64,000 nucleotides of DNA from Flavobacteriales bacterium (GTDB taxonomy: Bacteria; Bacteroidota; Bacteroidia; Flavobacteriales_F; PHOS-HE28): NCBI GenBank assembly GCA_019638115.1, contig JAHBUK010000003.1:310001-374000 (forward strand). The letters are read 5' to 3'. The first letter of the stretch is position 1, and each line of letters begins with the position of its first letter. Shown here one piece after another: positions 50,330 through 59,079 of this stretch. Under the pieces are notes generated by a model. It was not told the DNA's origin, did not search any database, and saw nothing but the letters and a program-made list of their open reading frames with translations. Both the position numbers and the translations under genes were made by a program.

Positions 50330-52285
50330 ATGCAACAGCATCGAGCCCTTCCCAAACGCGGCCTCCTGCTCGGCGGACTGCTCGGGCTCGTGTTCCTGTT
50401 CGCAGCCTGGAACGAGGCCACCCGTCCGGTGCTCGGTCCGCATGGCCGCTTGGAACTCGGCTTGTTGCGCAGCACGGACAGCCTGGCGGTGTACATCGGC
50501 ACCTACTTCACCACGGCCGGGCGCTGCGCCGGTTGCCATGGCCGCGATCTGCAGGGCTACGCCAGTGTGGATGCCAATGGCAACGACGTGAACGTGGTGG
50601 ACGATTGGCGCAGCACCATGATGGCCAACAGCGCGCGCGATCCCTTCTTCCGCGCCAAGATGAGCCATGAGGTGCTGGTGAACCCGCAACATCAAGGAGC
50701 CATCGAGGGCACCTGCCTGAGCTGCCATGCGCCCCTGGGCTACCACGAGGAACGCATGCTCGGCCACGCACCCTTCACCGCCGCCATGCTCGATACCAGC
50801 CGCCTGGGCCTGGACGGTGTGAGCTGCCTGAGCTGCCACATGCAGAGCGAAGCACTCGCAGGTACCTTCTTTTCGGGCCAGTTGGAGTTCGATTCGGCAC
50901 GGGTCTATGGACCCTATGCGGACGATCAGATCAACCCCGCGATCATGGAGTTTTTCGTGCGCTTCACGCCGGGCTTCGGCGAGCACATCGTGAACAGCAA
51001 GGTCTGTGCAGGCTGCCACACCCTGATCACCCACACCTTGGACCTGGACGGCGTGCCCACCGGCGACGCGTTCGTGGAGCAAGCCACCTACCACGAATGG
51101 CTCAACAGCATCTACAGCTCGAACGGCACGCAGTGCAACACCTGCCACATGCCGCGCATCGATGACCCGATCATCCTGGCTGCGGAATACGCCTTCCTCG
51201 ATCCCCAGACACCCTTCGGCAAACACCACCTGACCGGAGCCAACGTACACATGTTGCAACTGCTGAAGGAGAACCGCGAGGCGCTGGGCATACCGGCCAC
51301 CGAAGCGCAGTTCGACAGCACCATTGCGCGCACCCTGACCTTGCTCACCGAGCGCACGCTGTTCGCCGAGCTGAGCCTGCACGACCGCACTGCGGACACC
51401 GCCTACTACGTCCTATACCTGGAGAACCTGGTGGGCCATCGCTTCCCGAGCGGATATCCCTCACGTCGAGCCTTCGTCACCTTCGTGCTGTTGGATGCGG
51501 CGGGCGATACGGTCTTCAAGAGCGGCCTGCTGCGCAGCGATCTGGAGGTGGAAGGGCATGACGCCACCTACGAGCCGCACTACGACGTGATCAATGATCC
51601 CGGGCAGGTGCAGATCTACGAGATGGTGATGGGCGATGTGAACGGCAACATGACCACCGTGCTGGAGCGCGCCAAGGAACCCTTGAAGGACAATCGTTTG
51701 GTGCCGCGCGGCTTCACCACCAGCCATCCGGTGTACGATACCACGCTCATTGCCGGTGTTCCTGCGAGCGACCTGGATTTCAACCGCGATGCGTTGAGCT
51801 TTGAAGGCACCGGTGCCGATGTGGTGCGCTACCACGTGCCGTTGAACGGCTACGCCGGTGCCTTGCGGGCCTATGCCAGTGTGTATTACCAGCCGGTGCC
51901 TCCGGCCTGGAACGCGGAGATGTTCGCCTATGAGTCGCCGCAGATCGATGCCTTCCGCAGCATGCTCGCCGCGAGCGATGGCACACCTACCCTGGTGGTG
52001 GCCGATTCGCTGGTAGTTGGTCCCGTGGGCATCGCCGAGCGCATGGCCGACCGCGTGCAGGTGTTCCCGAACCCCACGGTGGACGGTTGGGTGACGGTCG
52101 CTGCACCCGCTGGTGTTCCTTTGGAAGTACTGGCGCTTTATGACGTGGGTGGTAAACGCTTGGCCTTCCTTAATGAAGCGACAGCGCGCGGCAGGCGGGT
52201 GCTGCTGCCCGAAGTGCCGGGCACCTATGTGCTGCACCTGCGTGTTTCCGGAAGTGACGTGCTGAAGCGTGTGGTGCGCCGATGA
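50330..52285 (+). CDS. Five-haem c-type cytochrome with T9SS type A sorting domain
   Basis: A 651-residue protein. Residues ~8-28 (KRGLLLGGLLGLVFLFAAWN) are a signal/anchor. Five CXXCH motifs bind haem c: CAGCH 66-70, CLSCH 129-133, CLSCH 166-170, CAGCH 226-230, CNTCH 269-273. The middle (~290-560) is beta-rich (YYVLYLENLVGHRFPSGYPSRRAFV) as in cytochrome c554-like/multihaem proteins. The last ~80 residues read VQVFPNPTVDGWVTVAA...YVLHLRVSG...VVRR, a T9SS type A sorting domain. If both readings hold, a multihaem cytochrome is displayed at or beyond the cell surface. The MOSC gene overlaps its stop (ATGA). Confidence 0.88.
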   Translation: MQQHRALPKRGLLLGGLLGLVFLFAAWNEATRPVLGPHGRLELGLLRSTDSLAVYIGTYFTTAGRCAGCHGRDLQGYASVDANGNDVNVVDDWRSTMMANSARDPFFRAKMSHEVLVNPQHQGAIEGTCLSCHAPLGYHEERMLGHAPFTAAMLDTSRLGLDGVSCLSCHMQSEALAGTFFSGQLEFDSARVYGPYADDQINPAIMEFFVRFTPGFGEHIVNSKVCAGCHTLITHTLDLDGVPTGDAFVEQATYHEWLNSIYSSNGTQCNTCHMPRIDDPIILAAEYAFLDPQTPFGKHHLTGANVHMLQLLKENREALGIPATEAQFDSTIARTLTLLTERTLFAELSLHDRTADTAYYVLYLENLVGHRFPSGYPSRRAFVTFVLLDAAGDTVFKSGLLRSDLEVEGHDATYEPHYDVINDPGQVQIYEMVMGDVNGNMTTVLERAKEPLKDNRLVPRGFTTSHPVYDTTLIAGVPASDLDFNRDALSFEGTGADVVRYHVPLNGYAGALRAYASVYYQPVPPAWNAEMFAYESPQIDAFRSMLAASDGTPTLVVADSLVVGPVGIAERMADRVQVFPNPTVDGWVTVAAPAGVPLEVLALYDVGGKRLAFLNEATARGRRVLLPEVPGTYVLHLRVSGSDVLKRVVRR

Positions 52286-53109
52286 ACCTGCACCTCGCCT
52301 CCATCCACATCCATCCGATCAAATCGCTCGGCGGCTTTGCGGTGCAGGAGGCGAGTCTCACCGATCGCGGCCTGGAGCATGACCGCCGCTGGATGCTGGT
52401 GGATGCGGACGGACGTTTCATCACACAACGTGAATTGCCGGTGATGGCTTGCCTGCATTGCGAGCCGCTTGGAACGGGTTTCCGGGTTATCGATCGCCGT
52501 GATGGTGCCATGCTCGATCTGCCTTGGGCGATCACTGCGAATGAAAGCGTCATGAGCAACGTGTGGAGCGATCGCGTGCGCACCCTGGCCGGCGATGCCG
52601 TATGGAGCAAATGGTTCAGCGAGCGGCTGGATCGCCCGGTCTCGCTGGTCTTCATGCCCGATGCCACCAAGCGCCGCACCGATGGGCGCTATGCCAAGGG
52701 GCTCACCTCGCTCAGCGATGGCTTTCCCTACCTCGTCGTTTCGCAGGCCTCGCTCGATGAGCTGAACTCGCGCGGTGCTTCATGGGCACAAGAGAACGGC
52801 ACCATGTGGACACCCATCGCCATGGACCGCTTTCGTCCGAACCTGGTGATCGGCGGTGGTGCGGCCTTCCAGGAGGATCACTGGCAGAGCATCACCATAG
52901 GAGCGGCCCGCTTCCAGCTGGTGAAGCCCTGTGCGCGCTGCGTGATCATCACCACCGATCAGAACAGCGGCGTGCGAAGCAAAGAGCCCTTGCGCACATT
53001 GGCCACCTTCCGCAGCAAAGGCAACAAGGTGCTGTTCGGTGTGAACGCGGTGGGGGAGGAGCGGGGTGCCGTGGAGGTGGGTACATCAGTCATCATCGTG
53101 GCAGCATGA
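52282..53109 (+). CDS. MOSC-domain protein (YcbX-like)
   Basis: A 275-residue protein. Residues 1-~120 are the MOSC N-terminal beta-barrel (IHIHPIKSLGGFAVQEASL, GLEHDRRWMLVDADGRFITQRE), and the MOSC domain follows (DRFRPNLVIGGGAAFQEDHW, LVKPCARCVIITTDQNSG). The cysteine in KPCARC is the conserved sulfur/Mo-binding residue of the mARC/YcbX group, which uses Moco to reduce N-hydroxylated compounds. This fits the Moco genes in the window. It overlaps the upstream cytochrome by 4 bp, and its TGA overlaps the ATG of a truncated transporter copy. Confidence 0.9.
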   Translation: MNLHLASIHIHPIKSLGGFAVQEASLTDRGLEHDRRWMLVDADGRFITQRELPVMACLHCEPLGTGFRVIDRRDGAMLDLPWAITANESVMSNVWSDRVRTLAGDAVWSKWFSERLDRPVSLVFMPDATKRRTDGRYAKGLTSLSDGFPYLVVSQASLDELNSRGASWAQENGTMWTPIAMDRFRPNLVIGGGAAFQEDHWQSITIGAARFQLVKPCARCVIITTDQNSGVRSKEPLRTLATFRSKGNKVLFGVNAVGEERGAVEVGTSVIIVAA

Positions 53110-53280
53110 ACAACAACATCCTCTCCGACCGCGCCACCCGCCTCTTCCTCGTGCTTGGCGGCTTCTTCGTGGCCAACGCGCTGATCTCCGAGATGATCGG
53201 CGTGAAGCTCTTCCAGTTGGAGCATGTGTTCGGTCTCGCCAAGGCGGACATCACCCTGCTCGGCCAACGCGAGTTGAGCT
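53106..53280 (+). pseudogene. 5' fragment of the queuosine precursor transporter gene
   Basis: Encodes the first ~58 residues of the transporter at 58029, then loses similarity abruptly at 53281 and continues in an unrelated tail until a stop. Of 175 bp, 12 differ from 58029-58203; ten of these are in the first 36 bp, and only two in 53142-53280. The ATG overlaps the MOSC TGA (ATGA), so this is probably the original position of the transporter in a MOSC-transporter operon before the locus was split. Confidence 0.85.
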
Positions 53281-53328
53281 CGGTCTCATTCCGCAGCAAC
53301 CGAGCAGCGCCCCACTTTACCCCTGGGA

Positions 53329-54786
53329 TCAATCCGTCTCGAAGCTCACAAGGATGAGGTCATAGCCACCTTTCGCAATGCCTTGCCACTCCCGTGTAGT
53401 TCCATAGAGACCCCGGCCGATCGGTTTACGCAGGAAACCGTCGCCTCGAAGGGGCCAGATGCCCAACATCGCTTGATGCACTGATATATCTCCGGTGCGG
53501 TCGAAGCTAATGCCATAAGTATCGGGGTGGACCTTCGAAGATGCCCTGGATTCTCCAGGACCCCGCACCCGAGGATCTCCGGACACACACACCCAAAGGT
53601 CATTTTTAATGACCACGGCAACGTGCGACCTTCTGTAAGGATCCTCTCTTATCTGGCATGCGTCCCATTCCTTGGTGCCGTCCGGTCCGAACGATACCGC
53701 CGTCAGATACACCGGCCCTTTGTTAGCAAACACCACTTCCTTATGCGTTGACCCCACCAAGTAGAAGCCTCCATCGGCTCGAGGATGGACGCTCCTGTAC
53801 ACGAAGTTCTTGCAGCTCCATGGGGTCTTCAGAATTCCTTCATCACGACCCACAATACCCAGCCCTTCATCAAACCTGATCCCTAGCGCACCAACAACGG
53901 TTTTTGTATTGGTGGCCGGGTCGACCAGGAAGGCACCAACACAGGGCTGGTCCCCGACCAATGACAGTTGAGCAAGGACTATATCAAGCCCCCCCTTGGG
54001 TTCCACCCGCACGGATGTAATGGACTCGCCTTGCATGCGATATATGTCGTGATCGTAACCAAGCTCGCTCCTGGTGGATCTATTGCGGAACTTGGCACGG
54101 ACCAAGCCATAGGCGACCCCCTCGTTGTTGACCACAACATTTTCGATCATGGTCATGTCCGAATCGAAGGGTATCATGTATGCTCCGGACCATTCAGGTT
54201 GAAAGCGACTATCGAATACGTGCACGGAAAGAACCTGCTCATTCGCTTTGGTGCGCAACTTATCATAGTAGTACAAGATCTTCGAACCATCCTCGCTAAA
54301 TCTCCAATTATGGTCCGACGGCATGGGCGGTTCTTGCATGATATTGACCTTGATCGGTATCGTCCCTATCTGTCGAAATTCGGAGATGACCCGGAATGAA
54401 GGCAGCTCGTACTCCTGCACATTCATGGAAAACTCCTTGCTCTTTTGGTCCCAGTATATAATGACGATAAAGAATACATTGTCGCTCACGAATCTTTTCG
54501 GCCACATAAAGTTCAGGTGGGGCGAACTCTTCACATACGGGTCGGATAACCGTCCCCGCCCCACTTCGGCCCCGGATTTCGCATCAAGCACGACTACTTG
54601 TTGCCCAAAGCCAATGCCCTTTTCACTTTTGGCGGCCACAATGAAATTGTCTCCGGCGAAATACTCTACCTCCTCCTTTTCGCCGAAAGGGCTACGGATC
54701 TCCTTCAAGTCATGTGCCGGCCACTGCGCTTCAGCAACGAGAAGGTGAATGCCAAAAACGAATGCGAGCAGGTTCTTGAGGTTCAT
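53329..54786 (-). CDS. Secreted hypothetical protein, beta-propeller-like, in the inserted segment
   Basis: A 485-residue exported protein with the signal peptide MNLKNLLAFVFGIHLLVAEAQ. The rest is a long series of beta strands with repeated motifs such as VVVLDAKSGAEVGRGRL, RFSEDGSKILYYYDK and GFYLVGSTHKEVV, suggesting a propeller. No sorting domain is visible at the C-terminus and I do not recognise a family. Base composition looks visibly more AT-rich than its neighbours, and it lies in the segment that separates the two transporter copies; both hint at acquisition. The start at 54786 gives the clean signal peptide. Confidence 0.7.
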   Translation of the reverse strand: MNLKNLLAFVFGIHLLVAEAQWPAHDLKEIRSPFGEKEEVEYFAGDNFIVAAKSEKGIGFGQQVVVLDAKSGAEVGRGRLSDPYVKSSPHLNFMWPKRFVSDNVFFIVIIYWDQKSKEFSMNVQEYELPSFRVISEFRQIGTIPIKVNIMQEPPMPSDHNWRFSEDGSKILYYYDKLRTKANEQVLSVHVFDSRFQPEWSGAYMIPFDSDMTMIENVVVNNEGVAYGLVRAKFRNRSTRSELGYDHDIYRMQGESITSVRVEPKGGLDIVLAQLSLVGDQPCVGAFLVDPATNTKTVVGALGIRFDEGLGIVGRDEGILKTPWSCKNFVYRSVHPRADGGFYLVGSTHKEVVFANKGPVYLTAVSFGPDGTKEWDACQIREDPYRRSHVAVVIKNDLWVCVSGDPRVRGPGESRASSKVHPDTYGISFDRTGDISVHQAMLGIWPLRGDGFLRKPIGRGLYGTTREWQGIAKGGYDLILVSFETD

Positions 54787-55125
54787 CGTGAGTTGTAATT
54801 GATGGGTACGAATATGAGCATTCGCTGCGTTATTCATTGCTTCGTGCCTAAAGGAGATGTTAGCCGTTGTTCGGAATACACCTCGTATGCTGGCGATCTC
54901 TCCGAAGCAGGGCCCTCCATCACGTCTTCGGATCGGGCCATATGGAACAATGCATGCACGTGCTCGGAACTGGTGTGGGGCAAGAACTATCCTGCTCGGC
55001 ATAAATTGCGGTATGTGGTGCCCCGGGCACGATACATGTGTGTGACCGTGCCGATGCGCAGTGATCAACATCCATTAACGTTCCTACGATCGAACCTGTA
55101 TCGCATATGGTCATCTTATTCCGGC
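54787..55125. other. Divergent intergenic region, AT-richer, no gene recognised
   Basis: 339 bp between two divergent genes of the inserted segment. In-frame codons continue upstream of the receptor start, but they do not look like protein. No clear TAnnTTTG box, repeat or RNA gene was found. Confidence 0.5.
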
Positions 55126-58002
55126 ATGTGGTATTGTAACAAAGAGTTGATCCGTTCGCTGAGCTTGGTTGCTTTGTTCCTTTCGAACGGGGCATTCATC
55201 CGGGCGCAAGAGTCGTTGTTCGTCACCGGGTCCATCGTGGACAGTCTAACCCGTGAACCACTCCCGTTCGTGAACATCGTGGTCACGGAAGCGAACGACA
55301 GTTCGCGCTGGGTGGGCGGCGCCACGGACATGGACGGCCGATTCCGGATCGGACCGCTGGGCGCGAGCAATTACGTCCTCAGATCCAGTTCGGTGGGTTT
55401 CGCTGCGCTACAGCTTTCCTTTCGTGTGCAACAGGCCCCGATCGATCTCGGCACCCTGTTCATGCGCAGCACCAGCACAGACCTCAAGACCCACACGGTG
55501 GAAGGTGTGCAGACCCGGGTGGAGCAATTCGGTGATACCACCCAATACAACGCCGGTGCCTACAAGACCGCACCCGATGCGAATGCGGAGGACCTGCTGA
55601 AAAAAATGCCCGGCGTTACCCAGGATGCGGAAGGCGTGAAAGTGCTGGGCGAGAACGTGCGGCGTGTGCTGGTGGACGGTAAGGAATTCTTTGGCGACGA
55701 CCCGAACGCGGCCTTGAAGAACCTGCCTGCGGAGATCATCGACAAGATCCAGGTCTTCGAGCGGCTAAGCGACCAGTCGCAATTCAGCGGCTTCGATGAT
55801 GGTTCCGGCAGCATGACCATCAATATCATCACCAAGGAAGGTATGCGCAACGGAATGTTCGGGCGGCTCTACGCCGGGCATGACGCCAACGAATTGTACA
55901 GCACGGGCGGTAATGTGAACATCATGAACGGCGATCGGCGGATCACGATCCTCGGCATGAGCAATAACATCAACCAACAGAACTTCGGTGATCAGGACCT
56001 GCTGGGCGTTGCCAGTGCGAGCAGTGGAGGACGCGGTGGCGGGCAGGGTGGCCGCAGCGGCCGTGGGGCCAGGGGAGGAGCGGGTGGCCAGGGCGGGTCG
56101 GCCAACAATTTTCTTGTGGGGCCGCAGGGTGGAGTGGCCACCACCCATTCGCTCGGCTTCAATTACAGTGATCGGTGGAGCAAGAACACGGAAGTGTCCG
56201 GTTCATACTTCCTGAACATTGCTGAACGCGACCTGTTGACGGAATTGGTGCGCGAGCAGATACTGCCTGGCGACAGTGGCTTGTTCTATAACGAAGCAAA
56301 GCGCAGGAACAGCCGCAACCTCAACCACCGAATGAACCTGCGCTTGGAACACAAACTGGATTCCATGAACTCCTTCGTGCTCACACCGCGCTTGAGCATC
56401 CAGACCAACCGCAGTGACGATGTGACCTTCGGTACCAATGCCTTCCCTTCCGGTGTGGTGGACAGTCGAACCAGCAACGTGAACGGAAGCGATCTTGCGG
56501 GATACACCCTGAACACCGGGTTGCTTTGGCGGCATCGTTTCGCCAAGCCCAAACGCAGCTTCAGCGCACAGACCGATGTGGAAGTGAGTGATCGCCAGAG
56601 CGATCGCCTGCTGTATTCCCTCAACCTCTTCGATCTGCTCACGGACACCAACTTGCTGGACCGCCGTACGGATGAACTGACCAACGGATACAGGGTGGGC
56701 GGGCGCTTCACCTATACCGAACCATTGGGCGAGAAGCACCAGTTGCAGGTGAACTACTCGCCCAATTACACCAGCGGGCTTACCGATCGTGTGGCGAATG
56801 CGCTCGATCCCGAATTCGGGACATACACCCTGCTGGACAGCACGCTCAGCAACCGGTTCGCAAGCACCTACTTCAGCCAGCGTGGCGGAGCCAGCGTTCG
56901 CAGGGGCGGCGAGAAATGGTCGTGGAATCTGGGCCTCGATGCACAATACGCAGTACTTGCCGGTGAGCGGGAATTCCCCCTTGCATTCGTCGTGGACCGC
57001 AGTTTCACCAACCTGTTGCCGAACGCGATGATCGGGTATACACCGGTGAAAGGCACCAGCCTCCGCTTGTCTTACCGCACGGCCACGCGGGAACCATCCA
57101 TCGATCAGTTGCAGGATGTGGTTGACATTTCCAACCCGCTCTTCCTGCGCAGTGGCAACCCACAGCTTGCACAGAGCTATACGCATAACCTGATGGCGCG
57201 CTTCGGACGCACGCAGGCGAGCAAGGGCACCAGCTTTCTCGCATTGATGACCGTGGGCCTCACCGATTCCTATATCGGTACCAGTAGCACGGTGGCCACC
57301 AATGCACCTGTTGTCGTTGACGGCATCACCATTCCCACAGGTGGTCAGCTCAGTCGCCCGGTCAATCTGAACGGTGCTTGGAACGGTCGCAGCTTCCTCA
57401 CCTATGGACTGCCCTTCACCAAGCTCAAGAGCAACTTCAACATCAATGGAGGCTACACCTTCAATCAGTTACCGGCATTGATCAACGAGCAGGTGAACCT
57501 GGCCAACAACCACACCATCAGCCAGGGCGTTGTGCTCAGCAGCAACATCAGCGAAAAGCTCGACTTCACCTTGGGCTACACGGGCAACTGGAGCTTCGTG
57601 CGCAACAGCCTGCAACAGAATGCGGACAATGACTACCTCTCCAGCAACGCCACTTTCCGGCTGCAGTGGACCACGCCCGGGAATGTGGTCATACGCACGA
57701 ACATGACCTACACCCGTTTCGATGGGCTCGCGGAAGGGATCGACGCCGATTACCTGCTTTGGAACGCCTCCGTTGGATATAAGCTGCTGAAAGACCGTTC
57801 GCTTGAAGTGAGCCTCAACTGTTTCGACCTGCTGAACGAGAACAACAGCATTGCGCGCAACATCACCGAGACCTGGATCGAGGACAGTCGCACCAACGTG
57901 CTGGGACGCTACGTGATGCTCAACCTTACCTGGAACATGCGCTATTTCAGGCAGGCACCTGCGCCGAATGAAGCTCCCGAAGGTGGGCGCGGACGTGGGT
58001 GA
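55126..58002 (+). CDS. Outer-membrane beta-barrel protein with carboxypeptidase-regulatory N-domain
   Basis: A 958-residue TonB-receptor-like outer membrane protein. The signal peptide includes SLSLVALFLSNGAFIRAQ. Residues ~32-115 are a carboxypeptidase-D regulatory-like domain (VTGSIVDSLTREPLPFVNIVV, TDMDGRFRIG). A plug-like domain follows (DANAEDLLKKMPGVTQD, VLVDGKEFFGDDPNAALKNL, FSGFDDGSGSMTINIITK), then a long barrel. A Gly/Arg-rich loop (SSGGRGGGQGGRSGRG, ~303-330) and a Gly/Arg C-tail (PEGGRGRG) are notable. The transported substrate is unknown; no SusD is adjacent. The start is uncertain, and 55126 is the ATG giving a signal peptide. Confidence 0.85.
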   Translation: MWYCNKELIRSLSLVALFLSNGAFIRAQESLFVTGSIVDSLTREPLPFVNIVVTEANDSSRWVGGATDMDGRFRIGPLGASNYVLRSSSVGFAALQLSFRVQQAPIDLGTLFMRSTSTDLKTHTVEGVQTRVEQFGDTTQYNAGAYKTAPDANAEDLLKKMPGVTQDAEGVKVLGENVRRVLVDGKEFFGDDPNAALKNLPAEIIDKIQVFERLSDQSQFSGFDDGSGSMTINIITKEGMRNGMFGRLYAGHDANELYSTGGNVNIMNGDRRITILGMSNNINQQNFGDQDLLGVASASSGGRGGGQGGRSGRGARGGAGGQGGSANNFLVGPQGGVATTHSLGFNYSDRWSKNTEVSGSYFLNIAERDLLTELVREQILPGDSGLFYNEAKRRNSRNLNHRMNLRLEHKLDSMNSFVLTPRLSIQTNRSDDVTFGTNAFPSGVVDSRTSNVNGSDLAGYTLNTGLLWRHRFAKPKRSFSAQTDVEVSDRQSDRLLYSLNLFDLLTDTNLLDRRTDELTNGYRVGGRFTYTEPLGEKHQLQVNYSPNYTSGLTDRVANALDPEFGTYTLLDSTLSNRFASTYFSQRGGASVRRGGEKWSWNLGLDAQYAVLAGEREFPLAFVVDRSFTNLLPNAMIGYTPVKGTSLRLSYRTATREPSIDQLQDVVDISNPLFLRSGNPQLAQSYTHNLMARFGRTQASKGTSFLALMTVGLTDSYIGTSSTVATNAPVVVDGITIPTGGQLSRPVNLNGAWNGRSFLTYGLPFTKLKSNFNINGGYTFNQLPALINEQVNLANNHTISQGVVLSSNISEKLDFTLGYTGNWSFVRNSLQQNADNDYLSSNATFRLQWTTPGNVVIRTNMTYTRFDGLAEGIDADYLLWNASVGYKLLKDRSLEVSLNCFDLLNENNSIARNITETWIEDSRTNVLGRYVMLNLTWNMRYFRQAPAPNEAPEGGRGRG

Positions 58003-58028
58003 GCAACATCCGCGTACTTTTCAGCCGC

Positions 58029-58814
58029 ATGAACGGAAACATCCTGGCGGACAAGGCCACCCGTCTCTTCCTCGTGCTTGGCGGCTTCTTCGTGGCCAAC
58101 GCGCTGATCTCCGAGATGATCGGCGTGAAGCTCTTCCAGTTGGAGCATGTGTTCGGTCTCGCCAAGGCGGATATCACCCTGCTTGGCCAACGCGAGTTGA
58201 GCTTCGTGCTCAGTGTGGGTGTGCTGCCCTGGCCCATCGTGTTCATCATGACGGACCTGATCAACGACTACTACGGCGTGCGTGGTGTGCGTTTCCTCAC
58301 GCTGCTCACCACCGGCTTGATCGTGTTCGCGTTCGCGCTTTTCCACCTGGCCATCCACATGCCGCCCGACCAAAGCTGGTGGCTCGGCAGCAGCGCGGCG
58401 CAAGGTGTGCCCAATATGCAGGCAGCGTTCACGGCCATCTTCGGGCAGGGCATGAACATCATCATCGGTTCGCTCGCGGCCTTCGTCATCGGGCAGCTGG
58501 TGGATGCGCTGGTCTTCCGCCGCATCAAGAAGATCACGGGTGACCGTTACATCTGGTTGCGCGCCACAGGTAGCACGGTGGTGAGCCAGCTCATCGACAG
58601 TGTGGTGGTGACCTACGTGGCCTTCTGGGTCTTCCGCGACATGCCCTTCGCCAAGGCCACCGCCCTGGTGATCACCGCCTATGCCTACAAGTTCGTGGTG
58701 GCATTGCTGAGCACACCGCTCATCTACGGGGCGCATTGGGCGATCGAGCGCTACCTGGGCAAGGAGCGTGCGAACGCCATGCGGGCCGAAGCCTTGCGCA
58801 GCCGGAACGACTGA
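58029..58814 (+). CDS. Queuosine precursor transporter, VUT/YhhQ family (intact copy)
   Basis: A 261-residue inner-membrane protein with about six hydrophobic segments. VUT (DUF165) members import queuine-pathway precursors such as preQ0/preQ1; motifs include FVANALISEMIGVKLF, PWPIVFIMTDLINDYYG, IIIGSLAAFVIGQLVDALVF and VSQLIDSVVVTYVAFW. The protein is of normal length. Its first 175 bp are duplicated at 53106, with a 4.7-kb segment between. The intact copy begins 26 bp after the receptor gene stop. Confidence 0.92.
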   Translation: MNGNILADKATRLFLVLGGFFVANALISEMIGVKLFQLEHVFGLAKADITLLGQRELSFVLSVGVLPWPIVFIMTDLINDYYGVRGVRFLTLLTTGLIVFAFALFHLAIHMPPDQSWWLGSSAAQGVPNMQAAFTAIFGQGMNIIIGSLAAFVIGQLVDALVFRRIKKITGDRYIWLRATGSTVVSQLIDSVVVTYVAFWVFRDMPFAKATALVITAYAYKFVVALLSTPLIYGAHWAIERYLGKERANAMRAEALRSRND

Positions 58815-58858
58815 GCGGCCCTACAGGCTTGGTGGTCTTTGCCGAACTTTGCAACGCC

Positions 58859-59035
58859 ATGGCCGCGAAGAAGCGCATCACCAAGAAAGAGCTGGACGCC
58901 ATTGAGCGGGAGGCCAAGCGTGCCGAACAGAAGGAGGCCGGTGCCTTGGATGGGCGCTTCCGCCCCAAGGTGGTGCCGAGCAAGAAGAAGTACTCCCGGA
59001 AGGGCAGGGGACAGGATCCCAATGGTGCGGCCTGA
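58859..59035 (+). CDS. Small basic protein, possibly ArfA-like
   Basis: A 58-residue, highly basic protein. Residues 1-28 are a charged helix (KKRITKKELDAIEREAKRA). The tail reads DGRFRPKVVPSKKKYSRKGRG, which resembles the ArfA ribosome-rescue core (LFRQRV...KKGKGSYMRKG) in order and spacing: an F-R-x-(K/R)-V strand, a lysine cluster, then (S)Y-x-RKG. The resemblance is by eye and short. The gene stands alone between the transporter and a cytochrome, with GAACTTTG 7 nt upstream of the ATG. Conserved small proteins of this look are common in Bacteroidota without a name. Confidence 0.65.
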   Translation: MAAKKRITKKELDAIEREAKRAEQKEAGALDGRFRPKVVPSKKKYSRKGRGQDPNGAA

Positions 59036-59079
59036 TCGTTCAGGCAACGATCCACAATTTAGCCGCGTCTTTGCTCCGT

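Noticed and set aside
53106-53357. Full small membrane protein at 53106
   Set aside because: The first ~58 residues are a copy of the transporter N-terminus and the remainder has no similarity; it lacks most membrane segments, so it is called a fragment.
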